From an uncultured Clostridia bacterium (GTDB lineage Bacteria > Bacillota_A > Clostridia > TANB77 > CAG-508), in assembly GCA_944393405.1 (NCBI GenBank), contig CALYAC010000001.1, positions 124,001 to 188,000 of the forward strand: a stretch of DNA of 64,000 nucleotides, read 5' to 3'. Below the pieces are notes generated by a model. The model did not search any database, had not been told where the DNA came from, and saw only the letters and a list, made by a program, of their open reading frames with translations. The position numbers and the translations under genes were made by a program. Positions 8,393 through 16,471 of the stretch are shown in pieces; position 1 is the first letter of the stretch, and each line of letters starts with the position of its first letter.

Positions 8393-9316
8393 CTACTTTT
8401 TATTTTCTTCTTTTCCTGGATTTAAAGCTTTTCCATTGGCTTGTTTTGCCATCATTTTCTTTGCTAGAGCACAAATCAAAGGATTAGTTGCACTAACTGC
8501 TTCAATGTTTTTCTTTATTCCTAATACTTTTAAACATGTATCTGTATAGTCAACAACCATATCTAAACCAGAAATAAATGATGCCATATCAGAATTTAAA
8601 AATACCATTGGACCGGCCATTTCTTCAGGCGTAGCAAGTCTTCCTGCAAGTCCTGCTTGTGCAATAAGATTTTCCTCACTACCAACCATATCTTGAAATT
8701 CTTGTTTCATTCCTGTATTTGTTGAACCTGGCAATACATTATTCACTCTTATTCCTAATTTTGCAAATTCAACAGATTGTTCACACGCAAATTGTGAAGT
8801 ACATCTTTTTGAATACATATATGCAAAAGTTGCAGGAGCTGAATTTGCTATTTTTCTTGTAATATCTTGTACTTCTTCCCATGTTTTTGCATGTACGACT
8901 TTATTTTGTTCTTTCTTAAATCTCTTCCACTCAAGACCTGCAGTTGAAGTACAATAAACTATAGAACCTCCTTTACTCATTCTGTTTTTTAGGTAAAATA
9001 AAGTAATGTACATATTGGCTGTATAATTGCAGTCAAATGTTGTTCTATAATCTGTCTTTGCCCCTGATAATCCAGCTACTCCAAAGAAAGAATCTATATG
9101 TTCTGGAATTTCTTTAAAAGCTTCATCTATTTCTTCTTTTTTTGCTAAATTACATTTTATAAATTTCGTAATACCTTCTACTTTACATTCATTTAAATCT
9201 ATTGCATATACTCTTGCCCCTAAATCAACTAACATTCTTGCTGTAGCTTCTCCCATTCCGCTTGAAGCACCAGTAACTACACATATCTTTTCATTATATC
9301 CAAAATAATCTTTCAT
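8393..9316 (-). CDS. Short-chain dehydrogenase/reductase
   Basis: A 307-residue NAD(P)-dependent oxidoreductase. The Rossmann motif is TGASSGMG near residue 16, followed by YAIDLNE. The catalytic centre includes the Ser in YCTSTAG and the Tyr and Lys of YMYSKRC. An insertion of about 30 residues between these (WKRFKKEQNKVVHAKTWEE) and a C-terminal extension distinguish it from minimal SDRs. The architecture resembles the 3-alpha-hydroxysteroid/coniferyl-alcohol dehydrogenase branch, but the substrate cannot be read from sequence. It is the first gene of a two-gene unit with the downstream flavoprotein. Confidence 0.85.
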   Translation of the reverse strand: MKDYFGYNEKICVVTGASSGMGEATARMLVDLGARVYAIDLNECKVEGITKFIKCNLAKKEEIDEAFKEIPEHIDSFFGVAGLSGAKTDYRTTFDCNYTANMYITLFYLKNRMSKGGSIVYCTSTAGLEWKRFKKEQNKVVHAKTWEEVQDITRKIANSAPATFAYMYSKRCTSQFACEQSVEFAKLGIRVNNVLPGSTNTGMKQEFQDMVGSEENLIAQAGLAGRLATPEEMAGPMVFLNSDMASFISGLDMVVDYTDTCLKVLGIKKNIEAVSATNPLICALAKKMMAKQANGKALNPGKEENKK

Positions 9317-9364
9317 TTGTTTTCCTCCTTATATTTTATCTTTTAAAATTTAAATATTTAGCTT

Positions 9365-9697
9365 TTATTCATTATTTCTATTATATACATACTGACCTAA
9401 TGCACATCCGATTATAGCTCCAACAAAATACACAATAATATATTTATATTCTGTTAAATTATAAAAAATCAGCATGGTAGGTATAAACATTATTGCAATT
9501 GTAATAGGTATTAAAAACTTAAATCCAACTTTATTACCAAATATTACTCCGCATCCGATAGAATATATAACATTTATAACCCATAAATCAATTAGAAATG
9601 TATAATTTTCAGTTTCTGGGAATATGGTATTAATTATAGGTATAATATTATATACTATTAATGAAATAATTGCTATTTTTAATAAATTTTTTCCCAT
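9365..9697 (-). CDS. Small polytopic membrane protein, unknown function
   Basis: A 110-residue protein with four predicted membrane helices (about residues 6-24, 36-55, 60-80 and 84-104) and short loops. The last helix contains GAIIGCALGQYVY, a Gly-rich packing face. No recognisable family signature. Its start at 9697 follows a spaced set of three direct repeats. It is about 50 bases upstream of the SDR gene and may share its transcript. Confidence 0.6.
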   Translation of the reverse strand: MGKNLLKIAIISLIVYNIIPIINTIFPETENYTFLIDLWVINVIYSIGCGVIFGNKVGFKFLIPITIAIMFIPTMLIFYNLTEYKYIIVYFVGAIIGCALGQYVYNRNNE

Positions 9698-9735
9698 TAA
9701 ACCACCCTCAATTAATTAAATTTTTATATTATTAC

Positions 9736-9766
9736 TATATCACATAATATATCACAATATATCACA
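9736..9766. repeat. Three direct copies of TATATCACA
   Basis: TATATCACA occurs at 9736-9744, 9748-9756 and 9758-9766, 12 and 10 bases apart, roughly one helical turn. The array sits 39-69 bases upstream of the membrane protein gene that starts at 9697. It could be an operator, but in AT-rich DNA chance or slippage is also possible. Confidence 0.45.
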
Positions 9767-9786
9767 AAATTATAATTTTTTATATA

Positions 9787-9824
9787 AAAATATCCAAATT
9801 ATGAAAATTTAATTTGGATATTTT
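9787..9824 (-). terminator. Terminator of the metal efflux operon
   Basis: A 14-bp perfect stem (9787-9800 with 9811-9824), ten-base loop, A/T-rich flanks. On the minus strand it follows the P-type ATPase stop at 9866 by about 40 bases. Confidence 0.8.
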
Positions 9825-9865
9825 ATTAGATATTTTAAGTTTAATTTATAATTTCATTTTTTATC

Positions 9866-11719
9866 TTATTTATTCTTTACTCTTAAAGCTCTTAAAGAAT
9901 TTAATATAGCTAATATAGATACACCTACATCTGCAAAAACAGCTCCCCACATTGTTGAAATTCCTACTGCTGTTAGTAAAAGTACTATTACTTTTACCGC
10001 TATCGCAAATATAATATTTTCTTTTACTATTCTCATTGTCTTTTTAGATAGTTTAATAGCTTTTACTATTTTTGATGGTTCATCTGTCATAATAACAATA
10101 TCAGCAGCTTCTATACTGCTATCTGCACCTATTCCTCCCATTGCAATTCCTATATCTGATAAAGCTAAAACTGGTGCATCATTTATTCCATCTCCTACAA
10201 AAGTTAATTTTCCTTTTTCTGATTTTTCTTGTAATAACTCTTGTAATTTTTCTACTTTTCCATCTGGTAATAATTCTGTGTATATTTTATCTATACCTAA
10301 CTTTTTACCAACATCTTCACCAACTTCTTTTTTATCCCCTGTAAGCATAACTGTTTGTTTAATATTATTTTTCTTTAATTCAGTAATTGCTGTTTTAGAA
10401 TCTTCTTTTATTGTATCTGCGATTATTATATATCCTACATATTTTCCTTCTATTGCAACATATAAAATAGTTCCGATATCACTGCATTTTGTAAAAGAAA
10501 TTTTATATTCATTCATTAATTTTTCATTTCCGATTAATACATCTCTGTTATTAATTTTCGCCGAAATTCCAAGTCCAGATAGTTCTTGCGTCTTTATTAT
10601 TTCTTTTTCATCAATAGTTCTTCCATAAGCTTTTTTAATAGATTTTGAAATAGGATGGTTTGAGTAATATTCACTATATGCCGCTATTTTAAGTAATTCA
10701 TTTTTTGATATTCCAACAGCATTTACCTTTTGTACTTCAAATACACCTTTAGTTAATGTACCTGTTTTATCAAATACAACTGTTTCAACATTTGACAAAG
10801 CTTCTAGATAATTACTTCCTTTTATTAAAATTCCAATTTTAGAAGCCCCTCCAATTCCACCAAAAAATCCTAAAGGAATTGATATTACTAATGCACAAGG
10901 ACAAGATACCACTAAAAATGATAATGCTCTATATATCCAATCATTGTAGCTCTGACCTTTTATAAAAAGTGGTGGTATAATTGCTAATATTACTGCAATA
11001 ATTACTACAACAGGTGTATAATATTTGGCAAATTTTGTTATAAAATTTTCTGATTTTGATTTTTTACTACTTGCATTTTCAACTAAATCTAATATTTTAC
11101 TTACTGTAGACTCTCCAAACTCTTTTGTTACTTTTATTTTTATAACTCCATTTTGATTAATACATCCACTTAAAATCTCATCGCCTTCATATACCTCTTT
11201 TGGCATGCTCTCACCTGTTAATGCTTTAGTATCTAATGTTGTTTTACCTTCCACAATAACACCATCTAATGGTATCTTTTCTCCAGGCTTTATAATTATT
11301 GTTTCCCCAATCTTTACTTCATCTGGATTTACTTTTTCTACTTTTCCATCTCTATATACATTTGCATAATCTGGTCTTATATCCATAAGACTTGCTATTG
11401 ATCTTCTTGATCTATCAACTGCATAACTTTGGAAAAGTTCTCCTACTTGATAAAATAACATAACTGCTACAGCTTCTGGAAGTTCTCCTATTATAACTGC
11501 ACCAATAGTCGCTACAGTCATAAGAAAGTTTTCATCAAATACTTTTCCTCTAAAAATATTTCTAACAGCCTTGAAAACAATATCCATTCCAACTATAATA
11601 TAACTTAATATAAATATTACTGTATTAATCCATTCATTGTTAAACTTAATAGTTAATGCTAGTACAAGCAATATAAAAGCAATTATTATTTTTATTCCTC
11701 TTTTTTTCATTAATTTCAT
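9866..11719 (-). CDS. Zn/Cd-exporting P1B-type ATPase
   Basis: A 617-residue heavy-metal translocating P-type ATPase. It starts directly with membrane helices and lacks the usual N-terminal HMA domain. Seen: TGES in the actuator loop (LTGESMPKEV), membrane CPC motif (SCPCALVISIP), phosphorylation site DKTGTLTKG, HP motif (SNHPISKSI), nucleotide loop and GDGINDAPVL. The CPC motif and the late helix LLLTAVGI...WGAVFADVGVS fit the Zn/Cd/Pb subgroup (ZntA/CadA). The metal-binding domain is encoded separately five bases upstream. The three-gene operon starts with a SmtB/CadC-type repressor. Confidence 0.93.
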   Translation of the reverse strand: MKLMKKRGIKIIIAFILLVLALTIKFNNEWINTVIFILSYIIVGMDIVFKAVRNIFRGKVFDENFLMTVATIGAVIIGELPEAVAVMLFYQVGELFQSYAVDRSRRSIASLMDIRPDYANVYRDGKVEKVNPDEVKIGETIIIKPGEKIPLDGVIVEGKTTLDTKALTGESMPKEVYEGDEILSGCINQNGVIKIKVTKEFGESTVSKILDLVENASSKKSKSENFITKFAKYYTPVVVIIAVILAIIPPLFIKGQSYNDWIYRALSFLVVSCPCALVISIPLGFFGGIGGASKIGILIKGSNYLEALSNVETVVFDKTGTLTKGVFEVQKVNAVGISKNELLKIAAYSEYYSNHPISKSIKKAYGRTIDEKEIIKTQELSGLGISAKINNRDVLIGNEKLMNEYKISFTKCSDIGTILYVAIEGKYVGYIIIADTIKEDSKTAITELKKNNIKQTVMLTGDKKEVGEDVGKKLGIDKIYTELLPDGKVEKLQELLQEKSEKGKLTFVGDGINDAPVLALSDIGIAMGGIGADSSIEAADIVIMTDEPSKIVKAIKLSKKTMRIVKENIIFAIAVKVIVLLLTAVGISTMWGAVFADVGVSILAILNSLRALRVKNK

Positions 11720-11724
11720 CCTCT

Positions 11725-11946
11725 CTATAGTTCTTCAATATCAACATCTGGCTCTTCTCTTTTAATTTGTTTTTTTACTTTTTTCATTATTTCTTTTTCG
11801 TTATTTTCGTCAAATTCTATAACTAATCTCTCTGTCATAAAACTTACAGAAGCAGTATTAATACCATCAATCTTTTGTATTGCATTTTCTAAATTTACAG
11901 CACAATTTGCACAATCCAATCCTCTAATTTTCAAAACTTTTTTCAT
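11725..11946 (-). CDS. Free-standing HMA metal-binding protein
   Basis: A 73-residue heavy-metal-associated domain (beta-alpha-beta-beta-alpha-beta ferredoxin-like fold) with the metal site GLDCANC at residues 9-15. FMTERLVIEFDEN corresponds to the later strands. The C-terminus is acidic (EEPDVDIEEL). It sits five bases upstream of a P-type ATPase that lacks this domain, so it is either a detached regulatory domain or a soluble metallochaperone for the pump. A strong AGGAGG-type site precedes the ATG. Confidence 0.9.
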   Translation of the reverse strand: MKKVLKIRGLDCANCAVNLENAIQKIDGINTASVSFMTERLVIEFDENNEKEIMKKVKKQIKREEPDVDIEEL

Positions 11947-11990
11947 AATTCTTTCCTCCTGATAAAAGATTTTTTAATATTATTAATTAT

Positions 11991-12353
11991 CTATTTTCTG
12001 TGATTTATATGTTCTAATCCTAATTCAAATAATTTTTGAACATGATCGTCATCTAACATATAATATACTTCTTTGCCATCTTTTCTACATTTAACAATCC
12101 CTGACCTTCTTAATGTTCCTAATTGATGTGAAATAGATGACTTACTCATACTTAATACATTTGCAATATCGCATACACACATTTCATTTTGATCTAGTGC
12201 ATATAATATTTTCGCTCTTGTCGTATCACCCAATATCTTAAAGAACTCTGCAAGACTACTAAAAGTATATCCATCCGGCATACTTTTTAGTGTTTTATTA
12301 ACAACATCTTCATGTATAATATTGCAGTCACATACAAATTCATTTTTTGACAT
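11991..12353 (-). CDS. ArsR/SmtB family metal-sensing repressor (CadC-like)
   Basis: A 120-residue winged-helix repressor of the efflux operon. The N-terminal Cys pair (C8, C10) together with C59 and C61 in MCVCDIA resembles the thiol-rich alpha-3N site of CadC that senses Cd/Pb. The helix-5 Zn site is also present: D102, H104, H115 and H118, with exactly the SmtB spacing (D-x-H-x10-H-x2-H). The DNA-reading helix is SMSKSSISHQLGTLR. Having both sites predicts response to Cd/Pb and Zn. It is the first gene of the operon and is predicted to bind the palindrome in its own promoter. Confidence 0.92.
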   Translation of the reverse strand: MSKNEFVCDCNIIHEDVVNKTLKSMPDGYTFSSLAEFFKILGDTTRAKILYALDQNEMCVCDIANVLSMSKSSISHQLGTLRRSGIVKCRKDGKEVYYMLDDDHVQKLFELGLEHINHRK

Positions 12354-12407
12354 TATCTTTCTCCTTTCAATTGTAACTATAATTAATTATCTTTTCAACT
12401 TTCTTAT

Positions 12408-12437
12408 ATTATAGTTGAATATTTGTTCAATTGTCAA
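12408..12437 (-). promoter_or_regulatory. Promoter and putative repressor operator of the efflux operon
   Basis: On the minus strand TTGACA (12437-12432) and TATAAT (12413-12408) flank an 18-base spacer. The spacer contains the imperfect palindrome TTGAACAAATATTCAA (12430-12415). SmtB/CadC repressors bind such TGAA...TTCA palindromes, so the operator would lie exactly between -35 and -10 and block polymerase until metal binds the repressor. The longer-than-usual spacer is odd but common in metal-regulated promoters. Confidence 0.75.
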
Positions 12438-12474
12438 TATGTTTATGAAACTTTTTTCATATTTTTCAAAAAAG

Positions 12475-12513
12475 AAAAAAGCAATAAATATTTTTTATAT
12501 TTATTGCTTTTTT
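12475..12513 (-). terminator. Terminator of the ABC exporter operon
   Basis: A 16-bp stem (12475-12490 with 12498-12513) with a seven-base loop; the minus-strand product ends in a T-run. It lies just after the permease stop at 12520. Confidence 0.85.
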
Positions 12514-12519
12514 AATATA

Positions 12520-13677
12520 TTAATTTTTTGAAAATAATACTTTTTCAGATTTATATTGCTTTATTATATATCCTAATATTATACCAATGTAAATTATAGT
12601 TGAAATTAGCATTAACACAATATGTAAGATATTGATATTACCTGCTGCAATATCAGTAAATATCATTGTATAATTTACAAATGGAATTATTGATAAAATA
12701 TTAGTTGTTTGCATTCCTATCATAAACACTATCATTCCTGGAAAAAATGATATGAATGTAAGAGGAGTTAAAGCACTTTGTGCTTCTTTAAAAGTTTTAG
12801 ATGAACTTGCTATCGAAATACATAATCCACTTATAAATATTGAATATGCAATAATTACAACAAATGCAAATATAATACTTGAAATACTATACATTATATT
12901 TACACCTTCATATAACGAAAATGTATTTTGTGCAATGGCTAGTGATAGTATAGCTAAAATTAAGCTTAAAATCCCTGTTATTATAGACGAAAAAGATACA
13001 CTTAAAAACTTTCCAATAATTATATCTTTACTCTTAATTGGAAAAGTTAATAATGTTTCTAGTGTTCCTCTTTCTTTTTCTCCAGCTGTAGTGTCTGTTG
13101 CAGGATATGTTGCAGATACTGTAATTGCCATAATTATAAATAAAAATGCATAATTTTTAATATAATCGCCAAAATAATTATTACTTTCTTCATTTAATAC
13201 TTTTTCTTCTACAGAAATTACATTTAGTACTTTATTTGCATCAATATTATTTGATAAAAGATATTCTGATTGTAATATTTGTTTATATCCTTCAAAATAA
13301 CTTTTAACTAAATTTACAGCATATGAACTATTATCTGAGCCATCTGTATTAATAATAAATTTATTTTTATCTTTTGTGACAAATAAGTCTATTTCATCAT
13401 TTTCATATTTTTGTTTTAATTCTTCTTCTGTTCCAGTAACAATTTCTATATTCATTTGATTTAAAAGATTTTTTTCTTCTTCACTTAGAGTATAACTAAA
13501 TCCAATTTTATTGTATTCATTTATATCTTTATTTACCTGTGCTTCAAATAAAGCTGACATACCTAAAACAAGTAAAGGTATAAATATTGGTATTATAAGC
13601 ATCATTGCTAATGATTTTTTGTCTCTAAACAGTTCTCTTAGTTCTTTTTTTAAAATATTCCATAAATTACTCTTCAA
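12520..13677 (-). CDS. ABC-2 type exporter permease (NatB-like)
   Basis: A membrane subunit of about 385 residues. It has an N-terminal cytoplasmic helix (KKELRELFRDKKSLAMM), one membrane helix, an extracytoplasmic domain of roughly 120 residues, then five or six helices. ATDTTAGEKERGTLETLLTFPI is the coupling-helix region typical of NatB/ABC-2 permeases. The best start is a TTG at 13677 with GGAGG eight bases upstream; this GGAGG lies inside the end of the ATPase gene, so the genes overlap by about eleven bases. Substrate unknown; Na+ export is known for NatAB but is not proven here. Confidence 0.85.
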   Translation of the reverse strand: MKSNLWNILKKELRELFRDKKSLAMMLIIPIFIPLLVLGMSALFEAQVNKDINEYNKIGFSYTLSEEEKNLLNQMNIEIVTGTEEELKQKYENDEIDLFVTKDKNKFIINTDGSDNSSYAVNLVKSYFEGYKQILQSEYLLSNNIDANKVLNVISVEEKVLNEESNNYFGDYIKNYAFLFIIMAITVSATYPATDTTAGEKERGTLETLLTFPIKSKDIIIGKFLSVSFSSIITGILSLILAILSLAIAQNTFSLYEGVNIMYSISSIIFAFVVIIAYSIFISGLCISIASSSKTFKEAQSALTPLTFISFFPGMIVFMIGMQTTNILSIIPFVNYTMIFTDIAAGNINILHIVLMLISTIIYIGIILGYIIKQYKSEKVLFSKN

Positions 13678-14425
13678 CAGAAACACCTCCAATCATTGCA
13701 AAAAATGCATCCCTTAAATTAGTTGTTTTAGTGTCATCTTTTATTTTTTTTGGAGTTCCTGTATTTATTATTTTTCCCTTATTTATCATTATTACTCTAT
13801 CACATATATTTTCTGCTTCTTCCATATAATGAGTAGAATATAATATTGTTTTTCCATTTTTCTTTTCTTCTTTTATAAAATTTAAAATAATTTGGCTAGA
13901 GATTATATCCAATCCTGTAGTTGCTTCATCTAATATATAGTATTTTGGATTATGTACTAAGCATCTTGCTATATTTACTCTCTGTGTTTGTCCTGTTGAA
14001 AGAGTTGATATTTTATTATATAAAAAATTATCTAAATTTAATATCTTCGATAATTCTTTTATTCTTATTTCTGCTTTTTCTTTTTTTACTCCATATATAT
14101 CTGCACACATTCTTAAAAGCTCATATGTCGATAATGTATCATAAAGTTTAGTATTACCAGATAAGTAGGCTATATTTTGTTTTATTTCAATTTCATTTTC
14201 TTTATAATTTAATTTATCAAATTCAATCTCTCCTTCTGTTGGTTCTAATATTCCGGCTATCATTCTAAGTAATGTAGTTTTTCCTGCTCCATTTGGACCT
14301 AATATTCCGATTATTTCACCATCATTTGCATTAAAAGATATATCATCATTTGCATAAAACTCTTCTTTTTGTTTTTTATTATTATAATGTACAAATTTTT
14401 TCTTTACATTTTCTACTTTTATCAT
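13667..14425 (-). CDS. ABC transporter ATP-binding protein (NatA-like)
   Basis: A 252-residue ATPase. Walker A is GPNGAGKTTLLRM, the signature is LSTGQTQRVNIARC, Walker B is YILDEATTGLD, and the switch His follows in YSTHYMEEAE. The insert YNNKKQKEEFYANDDISF near the N-terminus resembles NatA subunits. It powers the permease encoded immediately downstream. It begins 17 bases after the thioesterase gene stops, so the three genes may be cotranscribed. Confidence 0.92.
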   Translation of the reverse strand: MIKVENVKKKFVHYNNKKQKEEFYANDDISFNANDGEIIGILGPNGAGKTTLLRMIAGILEPTEGEIEFDKLNYKENEIEIKQNIAYLSGNTKLYDTLSTYELLRMCADIYGVKKEKAEIRIKELSKILNLDNFLYNKISTLSTGQTQRVNIARCLVHNPKYYILDEATTGLDIISSQIILNFIKEEKKNGKTILYSTHYMEEAENICDRVIMINKGKIINTGTPKKIKDDTKTTNLRDAFFAMIGGVSVEE

Positions 14426-14442
14426 AAATCCCCCTATATTTT

Positions 14443-14949
14443 TTATAAAGCTTTAAAATTTATTTCTTTTATATTATCCTCTATTAAATATGGCATTTCT
14501 TCATGTATATCTGTATCATCAGTAATTTTATCCACATTAAGTTTTATATATTTTACCTGTGCATTTGCTAAAACATTTCCATATTCATCTAATATCTCTG
14601 TATTTATCTTTAAAAACTTTGATGTTTCTGATTCCACTTTCCCTCTGCCAAATATTTTTTTATTATATGGTACAGGTTTTCTATACTTAACTTCCATTGA
14701 TAAAGTTACTCCCCAAACATCTTCATTTCCATTTGCCCAGCAAGCTCTTAATCCTAACTCATCAAGCATTGCAGCAATTAATCCACCATGGACTCTACCA
14801 GGATAACTTTGATGCTCTTCTCTAAACATAAATGGAGTCATTACACTATTATCTTCCATATTATAAAAATGTGCTCTTACACCAAATTTATTATCTAAAC
14901 CGCATATAGCACACATTTTACTGTTTCTTTGTTTACTTAGCACTTTCAT
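14443..14949 (-). CDS. PaaI-family hotdog thioesterase
   Basis: A 168-residue acyl-CoA thioesterase-like protein. The N-terminal MCAICG pair of cysteines precedes the hotdog core. GRVHGGLIAAMLDELGLRA is the PaaI motif (HGG.....D), with the Asp as probable catalytic residue. MEVKYRKPVPYNKKIFGRG is the second hallmark strand. The substrate is unknown. It is upstream of the NatAB-like pair. Confidence 0.85.
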   Translation of the reverse strand: MKVLSKQRNSKMCAICGLDNKFGVRAHFYNMEDNSVMTPFMFREEHQSYPGRVHGGLIAAMLDELGLRACWANGNEDVWGVTLSMEVKYRKPVPYNKKIFGRGKVESETSKFLKINTEILDEYGNVLANAQVKYIKLNVDKITDDTDIHEEMPYLIEDNIKEINFKAL

Positions 14950-15040
14950 TTTGTTATTTTCTCCTTTCGCTTTCTATATATAATTCTTTTTTATTCTAGC
15001 ATATATAAATATAAAAATAAAGAAAAAATAATATAAAAAA

Positions 15041-15076
15041 ACAATATAAGCTTTACTAAAAATTTACTTATATTGT
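15041..15076 (-). terminator. Terminator of the 15088 membrane protein gene
   Basis: A 10-bp stem (15041-15050 with 15067-15076), followed on the minus strand by an uninterrupted T-run. It lies eleven bases after the stop codon. Confidence 0.85.
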
Positions 15077-15087
15077 TCTTTATAAAT

Positions 15088-16359
15088 TTATTTGATCAGA
15101 TTTTCAATTTTTATCAAATCACTTTCCGGACTATTGGTCATAATGCAAATAATTTTATTATTTACTTCAGTCACATATGTTTTTGTAGTATATTTATTAT
15201 TATTATATTTGCTAATATATGAATTTTCATAATAATAATAAATATTATTATTTATTTCAATTGATTGAATGTCTTTATCATCTATTTCTTCATTTAAAGA
15301 TTTTAAATATTCTTTTGCATTCAAATTATCTTCAGTATTAATTTTATCTTCGGTAAATATTACTAATTTTTTTTCAAAGTTTTCATTAACTGCAACACAA
15401 TCATATACTCCTATATAATCGGTTCCAATATATCTACCTATTTCTTCTTTTGTTAAAATAACCATATCATTTGGCATTTGTACTTTTATGTCGTTTTCTC
15501 CTATATCATACGTCTGAGCATATCTATCCTGCATAAAGGTTTGATTATTTTTACTAGAATCATTTTCCTTGTTTTGAGTTAAAACGAATGATATAGCAAT
15601 TATTACAGATAGAATAAGTATAATGAAAAATGTTTTTGATCCAGCTAGTCCATATCTATACCAAGGACTATTTTGAGCTTTTTCTGAAAAATAGTATTTA
15701 TCAGATTTCTTTACTATAATTTTTTGGATTTTTAAATAATTAAAAATTGAATTTGCCCTATTTTCTCCAAAAATCAAATTTAACTTTTCCATAACTAATT
15801 CTTTTGTAATTGTATTTTTTTTATCTAATGCATGATTTTGTTCAAAAACATCTTTTACTTCATTAATTTCTTGTCTTGATAAATTATCTGTACTGGCAAA
15901 TTGTGGAATTATTCTAATTTTTTCGTTATCAATACCTTCTTTTAGTTGTTTCTTTACACTTTGATTTATGATAATTAACATTACTATTGCAAAAAGTATA
16001 GATATTAAAGCATTTGATACAATAGTTATCACAAAATCTTGGTAATTATATATATATTGAAAACTTTCAACACTAATATCCCATCCAGATTTTTTTAAGT
16101 AAATGCAAGGTATTATTAATAAAATAGTTAATAATATTGATATTAAAGAGCAAATTGATAATATAATTGTATGATTCTCATTCACTTTACTTTTTACTAT
16201 TTTGTATCCATAAAATGCTCCTATTACTATGAATATTGACATAATTGAATAAATTCCATTAAAAAAGTTATATGATAATACCCATGGTAATGATCCTATA
16301 ATAGCTCCTATAAAAGCCCCTATTGTTCCAATAAAATATTTATTTTTCTTTTCTTCCAT
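15088..16359 (-). CDS. Multidomain membrane protein of unknown function
   Basis: A 423-residue protein. Residues about 9-135 contain four or five hydrophobic helices. A cytoplasmic helical stretch (about 140-230) follows, with an EF-like or winged-helix look: LVMEKLNLIFGENRANSIFNY, then IIVKKSDKYYF. One more membrane helix lies at about 236-257. The last 160 residues are a predicted extracytoplasmic domain with QMPNDMVILTKEEIGRYIG. I do not recognise the family. It is monocistronic, with its own terminator. Confidence 0.65.
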   Translation of the reverse strand: MEEKKNKYFIGTIGAFIGAIIGSLPWVLSYNFFNGIYSIMSIFIVIGAFYGYKIVKSKVNENHTIILSICSLISILLTILLIIPCIYLKKSGWDISVESFQYIYNYQDFVITIVSNALISILFAIVMLIIINQSVKKQLKEGIDNEKIRIIPQFASTDNLSRQEINEVKDVFEQNHALDKKNTITKELVMEKLNLIFGENRANSIFNYLKIQKIIVKKSDKYYFSEKAQNSPWYRYGLAGSKTFFIILILSVIIAISFVLTQNKENDSSKNNQTFMQDRYAQTYDIGENDIKVQMPNDMVILTKEEIGRYIGTDYIGVYDCVAVNENFEKKLVIFTEDKINTEDNLNAKEYLKSLNEEIDDKDIQSIEINNNIYYYYENSYISKYNNNKYTTKTYVTEVNNKIICIMTNSPESDLIKIENLIK

Positions 16360-16410
16360 CTAACTTCCTCCTATTATTACTTTTAAATTATAGCATATGT
16401 AATTTATAAA

Positions 16411-16454
16411 ATAAACTCAAATTATCAAACTTCTGTCTAACAATTTGAGTTTAT
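16411..16454 (-). terminator. Terminator of the L,D-transpeptidase gene
   Basis: A 13-bp perfect stem (16411-16423 with 16442-16454), 18-base loop. It lies 18 bases after the stop at 16472 on the minus strand. The T-tract is weak. Confidence 0.7.
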
Positions 16455-16471
16455 ATTTTTTAGTATTCTCT

